Numbered from the stretch's first letter, positions 24,393-33,100 are shown. The stretch is 64,000 nucleotides of DNA from JALCOL01 sp022649665 (GCA_030372335.1 JAUDCW010000011.1); one strand, 5' to 3'. Translations and numbers: made by a program. The notes: generated by a model from the letters alone, not told the origin.

Positions 24393-24740
24393 AAAATCTG
24401 GAGGAGTCTTTTTTACGATGTTGGTTTTTTACTGCTGCTCAGTCAGCTTTTGATCTGGCAAATGGCTGAGCAGCAGCGCAGCTACCATTTTTACCATGAA
24501 TTGCAGCAGTCATATCAGCGTCAGGCGCTGATCGAATGCGCGCAATACGAATTGGAACAATTGGAAGAGATCCCTGAAAACGGAAAATTGGAATATTCAG
24601 AAGGAACTGTCAGCTATCGTTATCGCGAAGGAAAGTATGAATGGACTGTTGATTTAAAAAAACCTGCCGATCGGCAGGTTTTTTTGATGTTCTTTTCTTG
24701 GACTGTTTCCGCAAAATGGCGAAAAGCAATTGCACTTTGA
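24370..24740 (+). pseudogene. comGG: Minor pseudopilin comGG, apparently frameshifted
   Basis: A TTG at 24370 opens a typical ComGG N-terminus, KPQQIAKKSGGVFFTMLVF, but after the T6 run at 24425-24430 this frame meets TGA at 24451-24453. The expected continuation LLLLSQLLIWQMAEQQ lies in the neighbouring frame and runs to 24740. One extra T in the run would join them into a protein of about 124 residues, the normal size. So the gene is either a real one-base-deletion mutant or carries a sequencing error. The intrinsic terminator at 24656-24686 lies inside its 3' coding region. Alone, the second frame has no start codon before TTG 24450. Confidence 0.75.
24656..24686 (+). terminator. Terminator of the comG operon, inside the comGG 3' end
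   Basis: AAAAAACCTGCCGA pairs with TCGGCAGGTTTTTT with essentially no loop beyond GATC, followed by T. It overlaps the last third of the comGG frame. Confidence 0.8.
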
Positions 24741-24758
24741 GGTTGAATTCGTTACAAT
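24730..24758 (+). promoter_or_regulatory. Promoter of the methyltransferase-ackA operon
   Basis: TTGCAC (24730-24735), 17-base spacer, TACAAT (24753-24758), about 70 bases before the TTG start of the methyltransferase gene. Confidence 0.65.
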
Positions 24759-24828
24759 AAAACAGGTGCTCAATTGGAATATAAACAGATGACCCAAAAG
24801 GACGTTTTTCCCGTAAAGGGGTGAATTT

Positions 24829-25842
24829 TTGACACAGAAACAGATCGAAACAGCATATGAAAAAATGCTGAAAGCTATTCAGATTTTAGAAAATGCATTG
24901 AAGTCCGGATTCTTGGAAGCGTATATTGAAAATGGCGAAAATATGCTGGAGAATTTCAAAGTCCAAGTGACTGACGGAATCCCAAATGAAACAGATCAAG
25001 CAGCACTTACTGGTCTGTATCAAGAGATCAAGGACCTAGATGAAAAGCTCAGCCGTGCAGAAAAGCTGAAAGTTCTCGAGTTGCTGCTTTTACGTGGTTC
25101 AAAAGAAGACCATTTGCAGCCGAACCACCAGCTGACACCGGACGCTTTAGGGTTTCTATTTGTATTTTTTATCGAACAATTTTATCCAAAAGGGCCGCTG
25201 CGTATTTTGGACGGGACCGTCGGCATGGGCAATTTGCTTTTAACGGTTTTGATCCATCTGGATGCAGCAGGCTGGAAGCCGTTCGGGATCGGGGTAGAAA
25301 ATGATGATGCCTTGATCGAGATCGCGGCGATCAACAGTGAATTGACCGCTTCGCCGGTACAGTTTTATCATCAAGATGCTCTGCAGCCGCTTTTGGAAGA
25401 CGCAGTCGATGTTGCGATCGCGGATCTGCCGGTCGGCTATTATCCGCAAAATGAAACGGCAGAAAAATTTGCAGTCGCCGCGCCTGACGATGTTCATACT
25501 TATGCGCACCACGTTTTGATGGAGGCGCTGATGAAGCAAGTCAAACCAGGCGGATTTGGGCTTTTTCTTGTTCCGGCAAATCTGTTTGAAAGTGGGCAGA
25601 CGAAAAATTTGAATCAATGGCTGAAAAAAACCGTTTATCTGCAAGGCATGATCCAGCTGCCTGAAAAGATGTTTGCAAGTAAGTCCTCACAAAAAAGCAT
25701 TTTGATCCTCCAGCAGCCCGGCGAAAATGTGCAGCAAGCGGGTGAAGTGCTGCTGGCTAAGCTGCCGTCCTTGAAAGATCCGGCAAAAATGCAAGAATTT
25801 TTCGCCGCTTTTCATACATGGAAAACTGAGAATCTCTCATAA
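24829..25842 (+). CDS. Class I SAM-dependent methyltransferase (YtxK-like)
   Basis: A 337-residue protein with an N-terminal helical region (1-100) and a Rossmann-fold N6-adenine-type methyltransferase domain. Motif I is DGTVGMGNLLLTVL (about residue 128) and the catalytic motif IV position reads IADLPVGYY, a variant of the (D/N)PPY motif, so the exact chemistry is open. VKPGGFGLFLVPANLF is motif VI-like. The start is TTG after AAGGGGTG. It lies between comG and ackA, as YtxK does in many Firmicutes, and is probably co-transcribed with ackA 26 bases downstream. Its substrate is unknown. Confidence 0.85.
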   Translation: MTQKQIETAYEKMLKAIQILENALKSGFLEAYIENGENMLENFKVQVTDGIPNETDQAALTGLYQEIKDLDEKLSRAEKLKVLELLLLRGSKEDHLQPNHQLTPDALGFLFVFFIEQFYPKGPLRILDGTVGMGNLLLTVLIHLDAAGWKPFGIGVENDDALIEIAAINSELTASPVQFYHQDALQPLLEDAVDVAIADLPVGYYPQNETAEKFAVAAPDDVHTYAHHVLMEALMKQVKPGGFGLFLVPANLFESGQTKNLNQWLKKTVYLQGMIQLPEKMFASKSSQKSILILQQPGENVQQAGEVLLAKLPSLKDPAKMQEFFAAFHTWKTENLS

Positions 25843-25868
25843 TTTAAAGAAAATCAAAGGAGTCTATC

Positions 25869-27074
25869 ATGGCAAAAACAATTTCGATCAATGCAGGCAG
25901 TTCCAGTTTAAAATGGCAATTATTCAACATGCCAGAAGAACAAGTCGTTGCAAAAGGGTTGGTAGAACGGATCGGTTTGAAAGATTCGATCTTCACGATC
26001 AAATATGACGATGGTAAAAAATACGAAGAAGTTTTGGACATCAATGATCATAATGTGGCAGTAAAAATGCTGCTTGAAAAATTGATCGATCTTAAAATCA
26101 TCAAATCTTTTGACGAAATCACTGGCGTTGGCCACCGGATCGTTGCCGGCGGGGAACACTTCAAAGATTCTGCACTGATCGATGACGATGTGCTGAAAAA
26201 AATCGAAGACTTGAGTGCTCTTGCACCGCTTCATAACCCGGCGAATGCGATGGGGATCAAAGCATTCCGCAAGATCTTGCCGAACATCACCAGTGTGGCA
26301 GTATTTGATACTTCTTTCCATGCCGACATGCCGAAAGTCAACTACTTGTATTCGATCCCGATGGAATACTATACAAAATATGCAGCCCGCAAATATGGCG
26401 CACACGGAACCAGCCATCGTTACGTGGCGAACCGCTGTGCAGACATCATGGGTCAACCGATCGAAGATTTGAAATTGATTACATGCCACATCGGAAACGG
26501 CGCATCCGTTTGCGCGGTCGAAGGCGGGAAATCTGTTGATACTTCGATGGGCTTCACACCGCTTGCCGGTGTGACGATGGGGACTCGCTCAGGCGACATC
26601 GATGCTTCACTTTTGCCTTATTTGATGGATCATCTTGGCATGACGGATGTTCATAAAATGATCGACATCTTGAACACGAAATCCGGGATCCTCGGTTTGT
26701 CCGGAATTTCTAGCGACATGCGCGACATCGAATCCGCTGTCAAAGAAGATAACGAAGCGGCTGAACTGGCGCTTGAAATCTACTGCGACCGGATCCGCAA
26801 ATATATCGCTCAATATATTTCTGTTATGAATGGGGTCGACGCGATCGTATTCACCGCCGGCGTAGGCGAAAATGATACTGGGATGCGCGAACGCGTTTTG
26901 AAACCGATGACTTGGTTCGGGATCGATTTTGATGTCGAAACCAATAACAAGATCCACGGGAAAGAAGCCGAGATCACGCTTCCTGACTCGAAAATCCGCG
27001 CATTCGTCATTCCAACGGATGAAGAATTGATGATCGCCCGCGATGTGGAACGTTTCAAAAAATTAGGCAAATAA
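25869..27074 (+). CDS. ackA: Acetate kinase AckA
   Basis: Converts acetyl phosphate and ADP to acetate and ATP, a main ATP-yielding step of lactic acid bacteria. The 401-residue protein has signature 1 ISINAGSSSLKW at the N-terminus, GVGHRIVAGGEHF, the catalytic-site HNPANAMGIKAF and DTSFHADMP (Asp of the active site), GAHGTSHRYVA, CHIGNGASVCAV, and TMGTRSGDIDASLL. The ATG at 25869 follows AAGGAGT. It is probably co-transcribed with the methyltransferase upstream and ends at a strong terminator. Confidence 0.96.
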   Translation: MAKTISINAGSSSLKWQLFNMPEEQVVAKGLVERIGLKDSIFTIKYDDGKKYEEVLDINDHNVAVKMLLEKLIDLKIIKSFDEITGVGHRIVAGGEHFKDSALIDDDVLKKIEDLSALAPLHNPANAMGIKAFRKILPNITSVAVFDTSFHADMPKVNYLYSIPMEYYTKYAARKYGAHGTSHRYVANRCADIMGQPIEDLKLITCHIGNGASVCAVEGGKSVDTSMGFTPLAGVTMGTRSGDIDASLLPYLMDHLGMTDVHKMIDILNTKSGILGLSGISSDMRDIESAVKEDNEAAELALEIYCDRIRKYIAQYISVMNGVDAIVFTAGVGENDTGMRERVLKPMTWFGIDFDVETNNKIHGKEAEITLPDSKIRAFVIPTDEELMIARDVERFKKLGK

Positions 27075-27097
27075 GCTTTAGACCGGATGACACTTGC

Positions 27098-27130
27098 GAT
27101 CGACCCGCTTTTGCGGGTCGATTTTTTTTA
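27098..27130 (+). terminator. Terminator after ackA
   Basis: ATCGACCCGC pairs with GCGGGTCGAT around TTTT and is followed by seven or more T. Confidence 0.88.
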
Positions 27131-27147
27131 TGCAAAAGAGTTATTAT

Positions 27148-27176
27148 TTGCACAATAAGTTCATCCGTTTTACGAT
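27148..27176 (+). promoter_or_regulatory. Promoter of aspD-aspT
   Basis: TTGCAC (27148-27153), 17-base spacer, TACGAT (27171-27176), 53 bases before the aspD start. Confidence 0.55.
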
Positions 27177-27229
27177 GGGCTGGTAGATAACTTAAGGAAT
27201 TTATTAAGAAAACGAGGAGGAAAAAGAAA

Positions 27230-28828
27230 ATGGACAAGATCAACAAGAACGATGAAAAGCAGTTGGAACATTTAGGGGCTTTTGAAATCAGCAATCAAAT
27301 GTTGTCATTGGCGCAAAAAAACGAAAAAAATAATATCTTTTTAAATGCTGGCCGCGGAAACCCGAACTGGATCAATAAAAAGGCCCGTTTGGCTTTCACT
27401 CGCATCGTTGAATTTGGGGTCCTTGAATCAGAACGCACGATGAAAGACGGCGATTTAGCCGGATATACTGAAAAAGACGGGATCCGCGAACGTTTTGAAA
27501 CATTCCTCGATCCGGATAAAAACGAAACCGATCAATTTTTGATGAACGTCTTGAGTTATATCAAAGATGAGCTGCATTTGGACCGCGATGAAGTCGTAAA
27601 AGAATTTGTGGATGGCGTCATCGGCAATAATTATCCGGTCCCAAGCCGCATCCTGAAAAATTCCGAAACGATCATCAATCATTATCTGCAATCTGTCTTG
27701 TATCACGGAGAAGATTTGGAAAATGAAACGCAATTGTTCCCAACAGAAGGCGGGACTGCAGCGATCGTTTATATTTTCAATTCGCTGAAAGAAAACAAAT
27801 TGATCAAACCGGGCGACAAGATCGCGCTCAACACGCCGATCTTTACGCCGTACATCCAGATCCCAGCCTTGAACGACTATGAAATGGTCGAAATCGACTT
27901 GGGCTCGAAAGAAGAAAATAATTGGGAAGTTTCGCCGAAAGAGATCGACAAATTACAGGATCCCGATATCAAAGCTTTCTTCATTGTCAATCCAAGCAAC
28001 CCTGGCTCCAAAGCATTTGACCAAAAAGCATTGAATGAAATCAAAAAAGCCGTTGCGAAGAATCCGAACTTGATGATCATTACTGATGATGTTTACGGAA
28101 CGTTCGTTGACGATTTCCAAACAGTTTACAGTGTCGCACCGAAAAATACTTTGCTTGTTTATTCTTACTCGAAACTCTTCGGAGCGACCGGTTGGCGCTT
28201 AGGGGTGATCGGTGTCAGCAAGGACAACGTCTTTGATAAATTGATCGCGGCACTTCCGCAAGCAGATAAACAAGCACTCGAAAAACGTTACAGTCTTGTT
28301 GTTTTGGAACCCGAAAAGATGAAATTCATCGACCGGATGGTAGCAGATTCCCGTTCGATCGGCTTGTATCATACTTCAGGCTTGTCAACACCGCAGCAGA
28401 TCATGGAAGTCCTCTTCAGCTTGACGCATTTGGTTGAGAAGACGAAAAACGATCCGTATATCGCAGCTTCGAACAAATTGATCGATAAACGCTACGACGA
28501 TTTGCATAAAGCCTTGACATATCCGGAAGACAACAGCGAAACTTCTGCGAAATATTATTCGATCATCGATATTTACGAATTGGCTGAAAAGCGTCACGGC
28601 AAAGCATTCCGCGAATACTTGGCAGACAACTTCGAACAAGTCGACTTCTTGCTGAAATTGGCTGAGAAGAACGGCGTTGTATTGATGGATGGTGTCGGCT
28701 TCGGCGCAGCACCTGGTGATTTGCGGGTTTCTGAGGCAAACTTGCCTACTGAAGATTATCGTTTGATCGGCCGTCAAGTGTTGGAATTGCTTGATGAATA
28801 TTATAAAACGTTTGAAGCACAGAAATAG
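27230..28828 (+). CDS. aspD: L-aspartate 4-decarboxylase AspD
   Basis: A fold-type I PLP enzyme that converts L-aspartate to L-alanine and CO2, consuming a cytoplasmic proton. The 532-residue length and the layout match AspD rather than ordinary aminotransferases, which are about 400 residues. Motifs include NAGRGNPNWINKKARLAF near the N-terminus, PTEGGTAAIVYIF, IVNPSNPGSKAF, IITDDVYGTF and the PLP lysine in YSYSKLFGATGWRLG (about residue 315). The ATG follows GAGGAGG. It is followed after 12 bases by the aspartate:alanine exchanger; together they give an electrogenic proton-motive cycle and acid tolerance, as shown for Tetragenococcus. Confidence 0.95.
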   Translation: MDKINKNDEKQLEHLGAFEISNQMLSLAQKNEKNNIFLNAGRGNPNWINKKARLAFTRIVEFGVLESERTMKDGDLAGYTEKDGIRERFETFLDPDKNETDQFLMNVLSYIKDELHLDRDEVVKEFVDGVIGNNYPVPSRILKNSETIINHYLQSVLYHGEDLENETQLFPTEGGTAAIVYIFNSLKENKLIKPGDKIALNTPIFTPYIQIPALNDYEMVEIDLGSKEENNWEVSPKEIDKLQDPDIKAFFIVNPSNPGSKAFDQKALNEIKKAVAKNPNLMIITDDVYGTFVDDFQTVYSVAPKNTLLVYSYSKLFGATGWRLGVIGVSKDNVFDKLIAALPQADKQALEKRYSLVVLEPEKMKFIDRMVADSRSIGLYHTSGLSTPQQIMEVLFSLTHLVEKTKNDPYIAASNKLIDKRYDDLHKALTYPEDNSETSAKYYSIIDIYELAEKRHGKAFREYLADNFEQVDFLLKLAEKNGVVLMDGVGFGAAPGDLRVSEANLPTEDYRLIGRQVLELLDEYYKTFEAQK

Positions 28829-28840
28829 GGGTGGACAGTG

Positions 28841-30499
28841 ATGAAAGCAATTGTGGATTATTTGCTTGCCAATCCGATCATTCCGGTATTTCTTAGTCTG
28901 TGCCTAGGCTATCTGCTGGGGCGTCTCAAGATCAAAAGCTTCTCCGTCGGTTCGACGGTCGGCGTTTTGATCATTGCGCTTATTATCGGGCAAATCGGAG
29001 CTTTTAAGATCGATCCGCTTGTCAAAAGCATTTTCTTCGATCTCTTTATCTTTACGATCGGCTATGAAGTCGGACCTTCATTTATTCGCAGCTTGAAGAG
29101 TACCGGACTTAAGATCGTTGGCCAAAGTGTCTTCTTCGCGGTAGTTGCGTTTGCGATCGCGATGGTCCTGTTTAAACTATTCAAAGTCGACCTTGGCGAA
29201 GCTGCCGGGATCATCGCCGGCGCATTAACCCAGTCAGCGGTCATCGGGACTGCGAACTCGTCGATCAACGGTCTTGATATTTCTTCAGCTGCTAAGGCAG
29301 CCTACAACTCGGAAGTCGCGATCGCATATGCTTTGACCTATGTTTTCGGGACTGTCGGGGTACTGGTCTTCTTGAAGAATATCGCGCCAGCGATCCTGCA
29401 CATCGATTTGAAAGAAGAAACAAAAAAAATGGCAGAAAAGCTCAACTTCACTTCCGGAAGTTTTTCTCCATTGACTAGTTCCGTGCGGGTCAGAGGATTT
29501 TTGCTGGGAGACGATTCTCCGCTTGTCGGCAAAAAGATTTTGCAAATCGAAAAACAATATCACTATGAATTTGTTGTTGAGGCTGTGCTGCGTAAGGAAG
29601 AAAATATTCCGGCAACCAGCGACTTAGTCCTTTCGCCAGGTGACGAGATCGTAGTCGTCGGCAATATGGAAGAATTTTTACAGCTGGAACAAAGCCATGG
29701 AACAACTGAAGTTTCGAACAAACAATATCAAAATATTCAATTGAAAACGATCAATGTGATGTTGACGAATGCTTTCAATTTTCATGCTTTGCAAGATATG
29801 GTCAAAGGCGGTTTGATGATCACTTCCGTCGAACGCGACGGCAAAAAAGTGACCGATCTGACAACGATGCGCAGCGGTGACCGTTTGACGATTATCGGGA
29901 CTCCGCGTGCACTGCAAAAGATCTTGCCGGAAATCGGCTATGAGATCGCTGAAGGACAAACGACCGATATCAGCTTCTTGACTTTCGGGATCGTCCTTGG
30001 GGTTCTCTTGGGATCGATCGTGATCAAAGCTTTCAACATCCCGATCACACTCGGTGAAGGCGGCGGTGCACTCTTCTTGGGGCTCTTCTTCGGATGGTAT
30101 CAAGAAAAACACGCCAACATCGGCAACATCCCTGGACCCGTCCGCTGGGTCTTCAAGAGTCTCGGTTTGAATTTGTTCATTGCGGTAGTCGGGCTGCAAG
30201 CCGGCTCAGACTTCGTCAGCGCCTTAGTGAAGATGGGCTGGAAAGTATTGATCATCGGGGCGATCATCTCGATCCTTCCGCATTTCATCACGCTGTTGTT
30301 CGGCCGATATGTCTTGAAGCTGAACGCGATCGATAATATCGGCTCCTTGACCGGGGCGGGTACGATCACCGCTGCTTTGAATGCGATCAATGAAGAAACC
30401 GGCAGTAGTTTGTTCGCCCTCAGTTATACACCAGGGTATGCAGTCGGCAATATCCTCCTGACGATCCTCGGACCGTTGACAGTTGCTCTTTTGAGTTAG
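28841..30499 (+). CDS. aspT: Aspartate:alanine antiporter AspT
   Basis: Exchanges external aspartate for internal alanine across the membrane. The 552-residue protein has an N-terminal membrane block of about five segments (1-170), two soluble TrkA-C/RCK-C domains in the middle (about 205-285 and 290-375, with SPGDEIVVVGNMEEF and RSGDRLTIIG), and a second membrane block of about five segments. The repeated glycine-rich EGGGALFLGL and GAGTITAALNAI motifs fit the aspartate:alanine exchanger (AAE) family. A GTG one codon before the ATG is an alternative. It is co-transcribed with aspD and ends at a terminator. Confidence 0.94.
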   Translation: MKAIVDYLLANPIIPVFLSLCLGYLLGRLKIKSFSVGSTVGVLIIALIIGQIGAFKIDPLVKSIFFDLFIFTIGYEVGPSFIRSLKSTGLKIVGQSVFFAVVAFAIAMVLFKLFKVDLGEAAGIIAGALTQSAVIGTANSSINGLDISSAAKAAYNSEVAIAYALTYVFGTVGVLVFLKNIAPAILHIDLKEETKKMAEKLNFTSGSFSPLTSSVRVRGFLLGDDSPLVGKKILQIEKQYHYEFVVEAVLRKEENIPATSDLVLSPGDEIVVVGNMEEFLQLEQSHGTTEVSNKQYQNIQLKTINVMLTNAFNFHALQDMVKGGLMITSVERDGKKVTDLTTMRSGDRLTIIGTPRALQKILPEIGYEIAEGQTTDISFLTFGIVLGVLLGSIVIKAFNIPITLGEGGGALFLGLFFGWYQEKHANIGNIPGPVRWVFKSLGLNLFIAVVGLQAGSDFVSALVKMGWKVLIIGAIISILPHFITLLFGRYVLKLNAIDNIGSLTGAGTITAALNAINEETGSSLFALSYTPGYAVGNILLTILGPLTVALLS

Positions 30500-30519
30500 G
30501 TCAGCGCAAGATTATGAGT

Positions 30520-30562
30520 AAAGGATCCCACTTTTGCAGATGCGAAAGCGGGATCCTTTTTT
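30520..30562. terminator. Terminator between aspT and the Mga-like regulator
   Basis: AAAGGATCCC(A)C pairs with G(C)GGGATCCTTT with an inner CTTTTGCAGATGCGAAAG stem, followed by T6; located between convergent genes. Confidence 0.85.
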
Positions 30563-30563
30563 A

Positions 30564-31997
30564 TTATTCTATTTTATATTTTTTTTGGCAGATCTGCATG
30601 AAAGCATCGTCCAAAAGCTGCAGATCTTTTTCGTTGATCGGGAAGTGGACTAAAAGCGCTCGTTCTCCGGCTGAACGGCTTTCTTCATTGAGTGAAGAAG
30701 CATAAATGAATAAGTCGGATTTCTCTAGGTCAGCAGTAAAGCGCAACTCGAATTTATTTTGAAAATAGTTTTCCAAGATGCTTTTTAAGAAGCCTTCCGC
30801 CAGATGATTGAAACTGGAGGACAAGCTGAGAGTGACCCGCGGTTTATAGCAGGAAAACGGACAGAAGTAATTGCATAAAAAAAAGGAGAGAAATTGCATA
30901 TGATCGGTCCGCCACGAAGGATGCTGATCGGAAAAAGTTTCCCAGAACTGTAAAAAGCGTTCTTGATAAAAAGGATCGCCAAACAATGTATTTCGCTTGT
31001 TGAACGGCGATAAAAAATGAAAAAGCGGATCGTTGAGCCGCAAAAAATCATTTGAGATCGTCTGCTTATAAAAAAAAGCATTTAAATCAAACGCCGGCTG
31101 CTCGTTGCACTTCAGCGGGAAATATTGGAAAAAGGCGCTGAGCCAATCTCTTTTTAATTCTTCAATATGTTCAACGGGTTTTTTCAAGCACAGTGAAAAA
31201 TCAAATAATTCAGAACAATACAGAGAAATCAAAAAAAGTCGCCAATCATCACCGCTCCAAACGGATAAAAAATCGGGCAAAGGCGGCATCACGAAGTGGC
31301 CCAGCAGCATTTTTTCAGTATGGAGAAAAACAACCGGATCGCCGCGCTGGATCGCCTGGGTGATGATATACAGCATAAAACTAAGATAGATCGTCTTCTC
31401 TTCGGGTAAATCCAAATCGATATAGCGGGCGACTTTCCTCGCGAGCGGGATGCAGCGGCTGATCTCACCGCCGGAAAGCCGATCAGCTGCTTGGGATGAA
31501 AAGGCATTCAAAAAAGTATAAAAAAGCAGCCGGCGTTTCACTTCATTGCCTTTGAGCCGCATTCGGCTCGAGAAGATGATCCGGAGATCATATCCTTTGA
31601 TGCCGTCATTGATCAAGCGGATCTTGCGGGCCAAAGTCGACTCGCTTACGCCGTGGATTTGGCAAAAATCAGCAACGAGCACTTCTTCGTTAAAAAAAAC
31701 AGCGGCAAAAATTTCGAAAAGCAGCTCACTCTGATTAAATTTTTGATAAAGCTCTTCCAGACTGACGAAATTTCGGATCAATTCGACACCATTATGATTG
31801 ATATTGAGAAGAACGCTGCCGTCCGGGTATAAATTTTTAAGTATTTCCTGCAAGTCCTTGCAGACCGCCAGAATCGTATTTGGACTGCTATAGCCCAACA
31901 ACTCCTTGAGCGTCTTCGTTGAAATGATCGTTGTCTGATCATTTAAAATCTCGATGATGTCTTTTTGGATCTGGATATTTTTTTCTGTTTCCAGCAT
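30564..31997 (-). CDS. Mga-like transcriptional regulator
   Basis: A 477-residue protein with the layout of Mga/AtxA-type regulators: an N-terminal winged helix-turn-helix (about 10-75, TISTKTLKELLGYSSPNTI), a second Mga-type HTH (about 95-150, VADFCQIHGVSESTLARKIRLIN), a central PRD-like helical region, and a C-terminal EIIB-like domain that is weakly recognisable. Such proteins activate virulence-associated surface genes in streptococci and can be PTS-phosphorylated. The ATG at 31997 follows GAGGTGAAAAAG; the open frame extends 21 codons upstream. It diverges from a gene for a secreted protein at 32291, its likely target. Confidence 0.8.
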   Translation of the reverse strand: MLETEKNIQIQKDIIEILNDQTTIISTKTLKELLGYSSPNTILAVCKDLQEILKNLYPDGSVLLNINHNGVELIRNFVSLEELYQKFNQSELLFEIFAAVFFNEEVLVADFCQIHGVSESTLARKIRLINDGIKGYDLRIIFSSRMRLKGNEVKRRLLFYTFLNAFSSQAADRLSGGEISRCIPLARKVARYIDLDLPEEKTIYLSFMLYIITQAIQRGDPVVFLHTEKMLLGHFVMPPLPDFLSVWSGDDWRLFLISLYCSELFDFSLCLKKPVEHIEELKRDWLSAFFQYFPLKCNEQPAFDLNAFFYKQTISNDFLRLNDPLFHFLSPFNKRNTLFGDPFYQERFLQFWETFSDQHPSWRTDHMQFLSFFLCNYFCPFSCYKPRVTLSLSSSFNHLAEGFLKSILENYFQNKFELRFTADLEKSDLFIYASSLNEESRSAGERALLVHFPINEKDLQLLDDAFMQICQKKYKIE

Positions 31998-32062
31998 CTT
32001 TTTCACCTCGAATAAACCGAGAATATCGGGAAAGCACGCAGCAATTCTGATTCTTTGCAATT

Positions 32063-32091
32063 ATTATAGCGAGAACTGCAAGTAAAATAAA
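32063..32091 (-). promoter_or_regulatory. Weak promoter of the Mga-like gene
   Basis: Minus-strand TATAAT (32068-32063) with a poor -35 (TTTATT, 17-base spacer), about 65 bases before the start codon. Confidence 0.4.
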
Positions 32092-32164
32092 CTTTCTTTC
32101 GCCAGAAAAGCCAAATACTAAAGAAATACTTCATATTCATACCCGCGCCGCCCCAAATTTTGAA

Positions 32165-32194
32165 CTGATAATACTATCAGAAAATTCATATAAT
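32165..32194 (+). promoter_or_regulatory. Activator-type promoter with palindrome before the secreted-protein gene
   Basis: A perfect palindrome CTGATA-ATAC-TATCAG (32165-32180) overlaps the -35 position of a TATAAT box (32189-32194). The -35 sequence itself, TGATAA, is poor, which suggests dependence on an activator bound at the palindrome. The divergent Mga-like protein is the obvious candidate; that link is inference. Confidence 0.5.
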
Positions 32195-32250
32195 TGAATT
32201 AGAAAAATGGTATCGGCATGCAGAGAAATGATTCGAAAGCAATCGAAGAT

Positions 32251-32277
32251 GCTTTAGCGGCTGATACTTGCTAAAGC
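32251..32277 (+). promoter_or_regulatory. Leader hairpin next to the ribosome-binding site
   Basis: GCTTTAGC (32251-32258) pairs perfectly with GCTAAAGC (32270-32277) around an eleven-base loop. It ends directly before the GAGGTGAG ribosome-binding site and has no T run, so it is not a terminator; it may stabilise the mRNA or modulate initiation. Confidence 0.45.
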
Positions 32278-32290
32278 GAGGTGAGTGATC

Positions 32291-33094
32291 ATGAACAAAG
32301 CGATCATCATTTTGCAGATGGCAGCTGGACTTCTCAATATGGCAGGCGGCTACCAAGTTTGTGCCGCAGCGGAGGTCGATCTTATTCAAGAAACAGCTTT
32401 TCTGCTGCAGCAGTTCGGCAGTCATTTCAAAATCAATCGCAAAACGTCTGAGAATGTCGGGAACATACATACAGCAGAGCGAAAAAGTCTGGCGAAACTG
32501 GAAGAAGATGCACAGGAATTTCCGCCAAAGACCCGTCCAAAAAAACCAGCCAAAAAAACAGCTGCATCGCATACTTCAGCTGCCTCGGATACATCGGCAG
32601 CAAAAACAGCTGAAACATCGTCGAGCGAAACGAGCACTTCGGAGGAATCGAGCGAAACTACAGCTTCTTCAATTTCTTCGGCTTCTGCTGAAAACAGTGT
32701 GCCGGAAACAACGGATCCTAAAGCAGCAAGTGCACCACAGCCATCCGTGCGCACCGATGGGTTTTATTTTAATGGAAATAATTTTGAACTGGCAGCTTTT
32801 TCGGGCAGCGGCTATACACCGCAGAATACGCCATATGTTTATCAATGGAGCGATGATCCGACCCATTATTTGTTTGAAAGAAATTCACCGGCAGGACGCG
32901 CCGTCTGGTCATTGGCTGTCGGCAGTACGGTTTCGATCAGGGGCGCGAGTTATACCGTTTTTGAAGTAGAGACCGGCATTCCAAATGATGAGCGCGCGTA
33001 TGATCATCTGAAATCTAAGGGGGCGACCGTTACTTGGCAAGTTTGCGACACCAACGCACCAGAATCGACTTTGTCCTTCTGGTATGCTAAGTAA
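32291..33094 (+). CDS. Secreted Ser/Thr-rich protein with sortase-like C-terminal domain
   Basis: A 267-residue exported protein. The N-terminus (NKAIIILQMAAGLLNMAGGYQVCAAAE) looks like a signal peptide. A helical segment to about residue 75 is followed by a basic patch KTRPKKPAKKT, a low-complexity Ser/Thr/Glu linker (about 90-150) and a compact C-terminal domain (about 155-267). That domain has THYLFERNSPAGRAVWSL, then VGSTVSIRGASYTVFEV, then VTWQVCDTNAPESTLSFWYAK, which follows the order of sortase motifs (His, beta strands, TLxTC), but the catalytic arginine position near the end is not occupied. It may be an inactive or altered sortase fold. No wall-sorting signal is seen. Confidence 0.6.
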   Translation: MNKAIIILQMAAGLLNMAGGYQVCAAAEVDLIQETAFLLQQFGSHFKINRKTSENVGNIHTAERKSLAKLEEDAQEFPPKTRPKKPAKKTAASHTSAASDTSAAKTAETSSSETSTSEESSETTASSISSASAENSVPETTDPKAASAPQPSVRTDGFYFNGNNFELAAFSGSGYTPQNTPYVYQWSDDPTHYLFERNSPAGRAVWSLAVGSTVSIRGASYTVFEVETGIPNDERAYDHLKSKGATVTWQVCDTNAPESTLSFWYAK

Positions 33095-33100
33095 TGTTAA

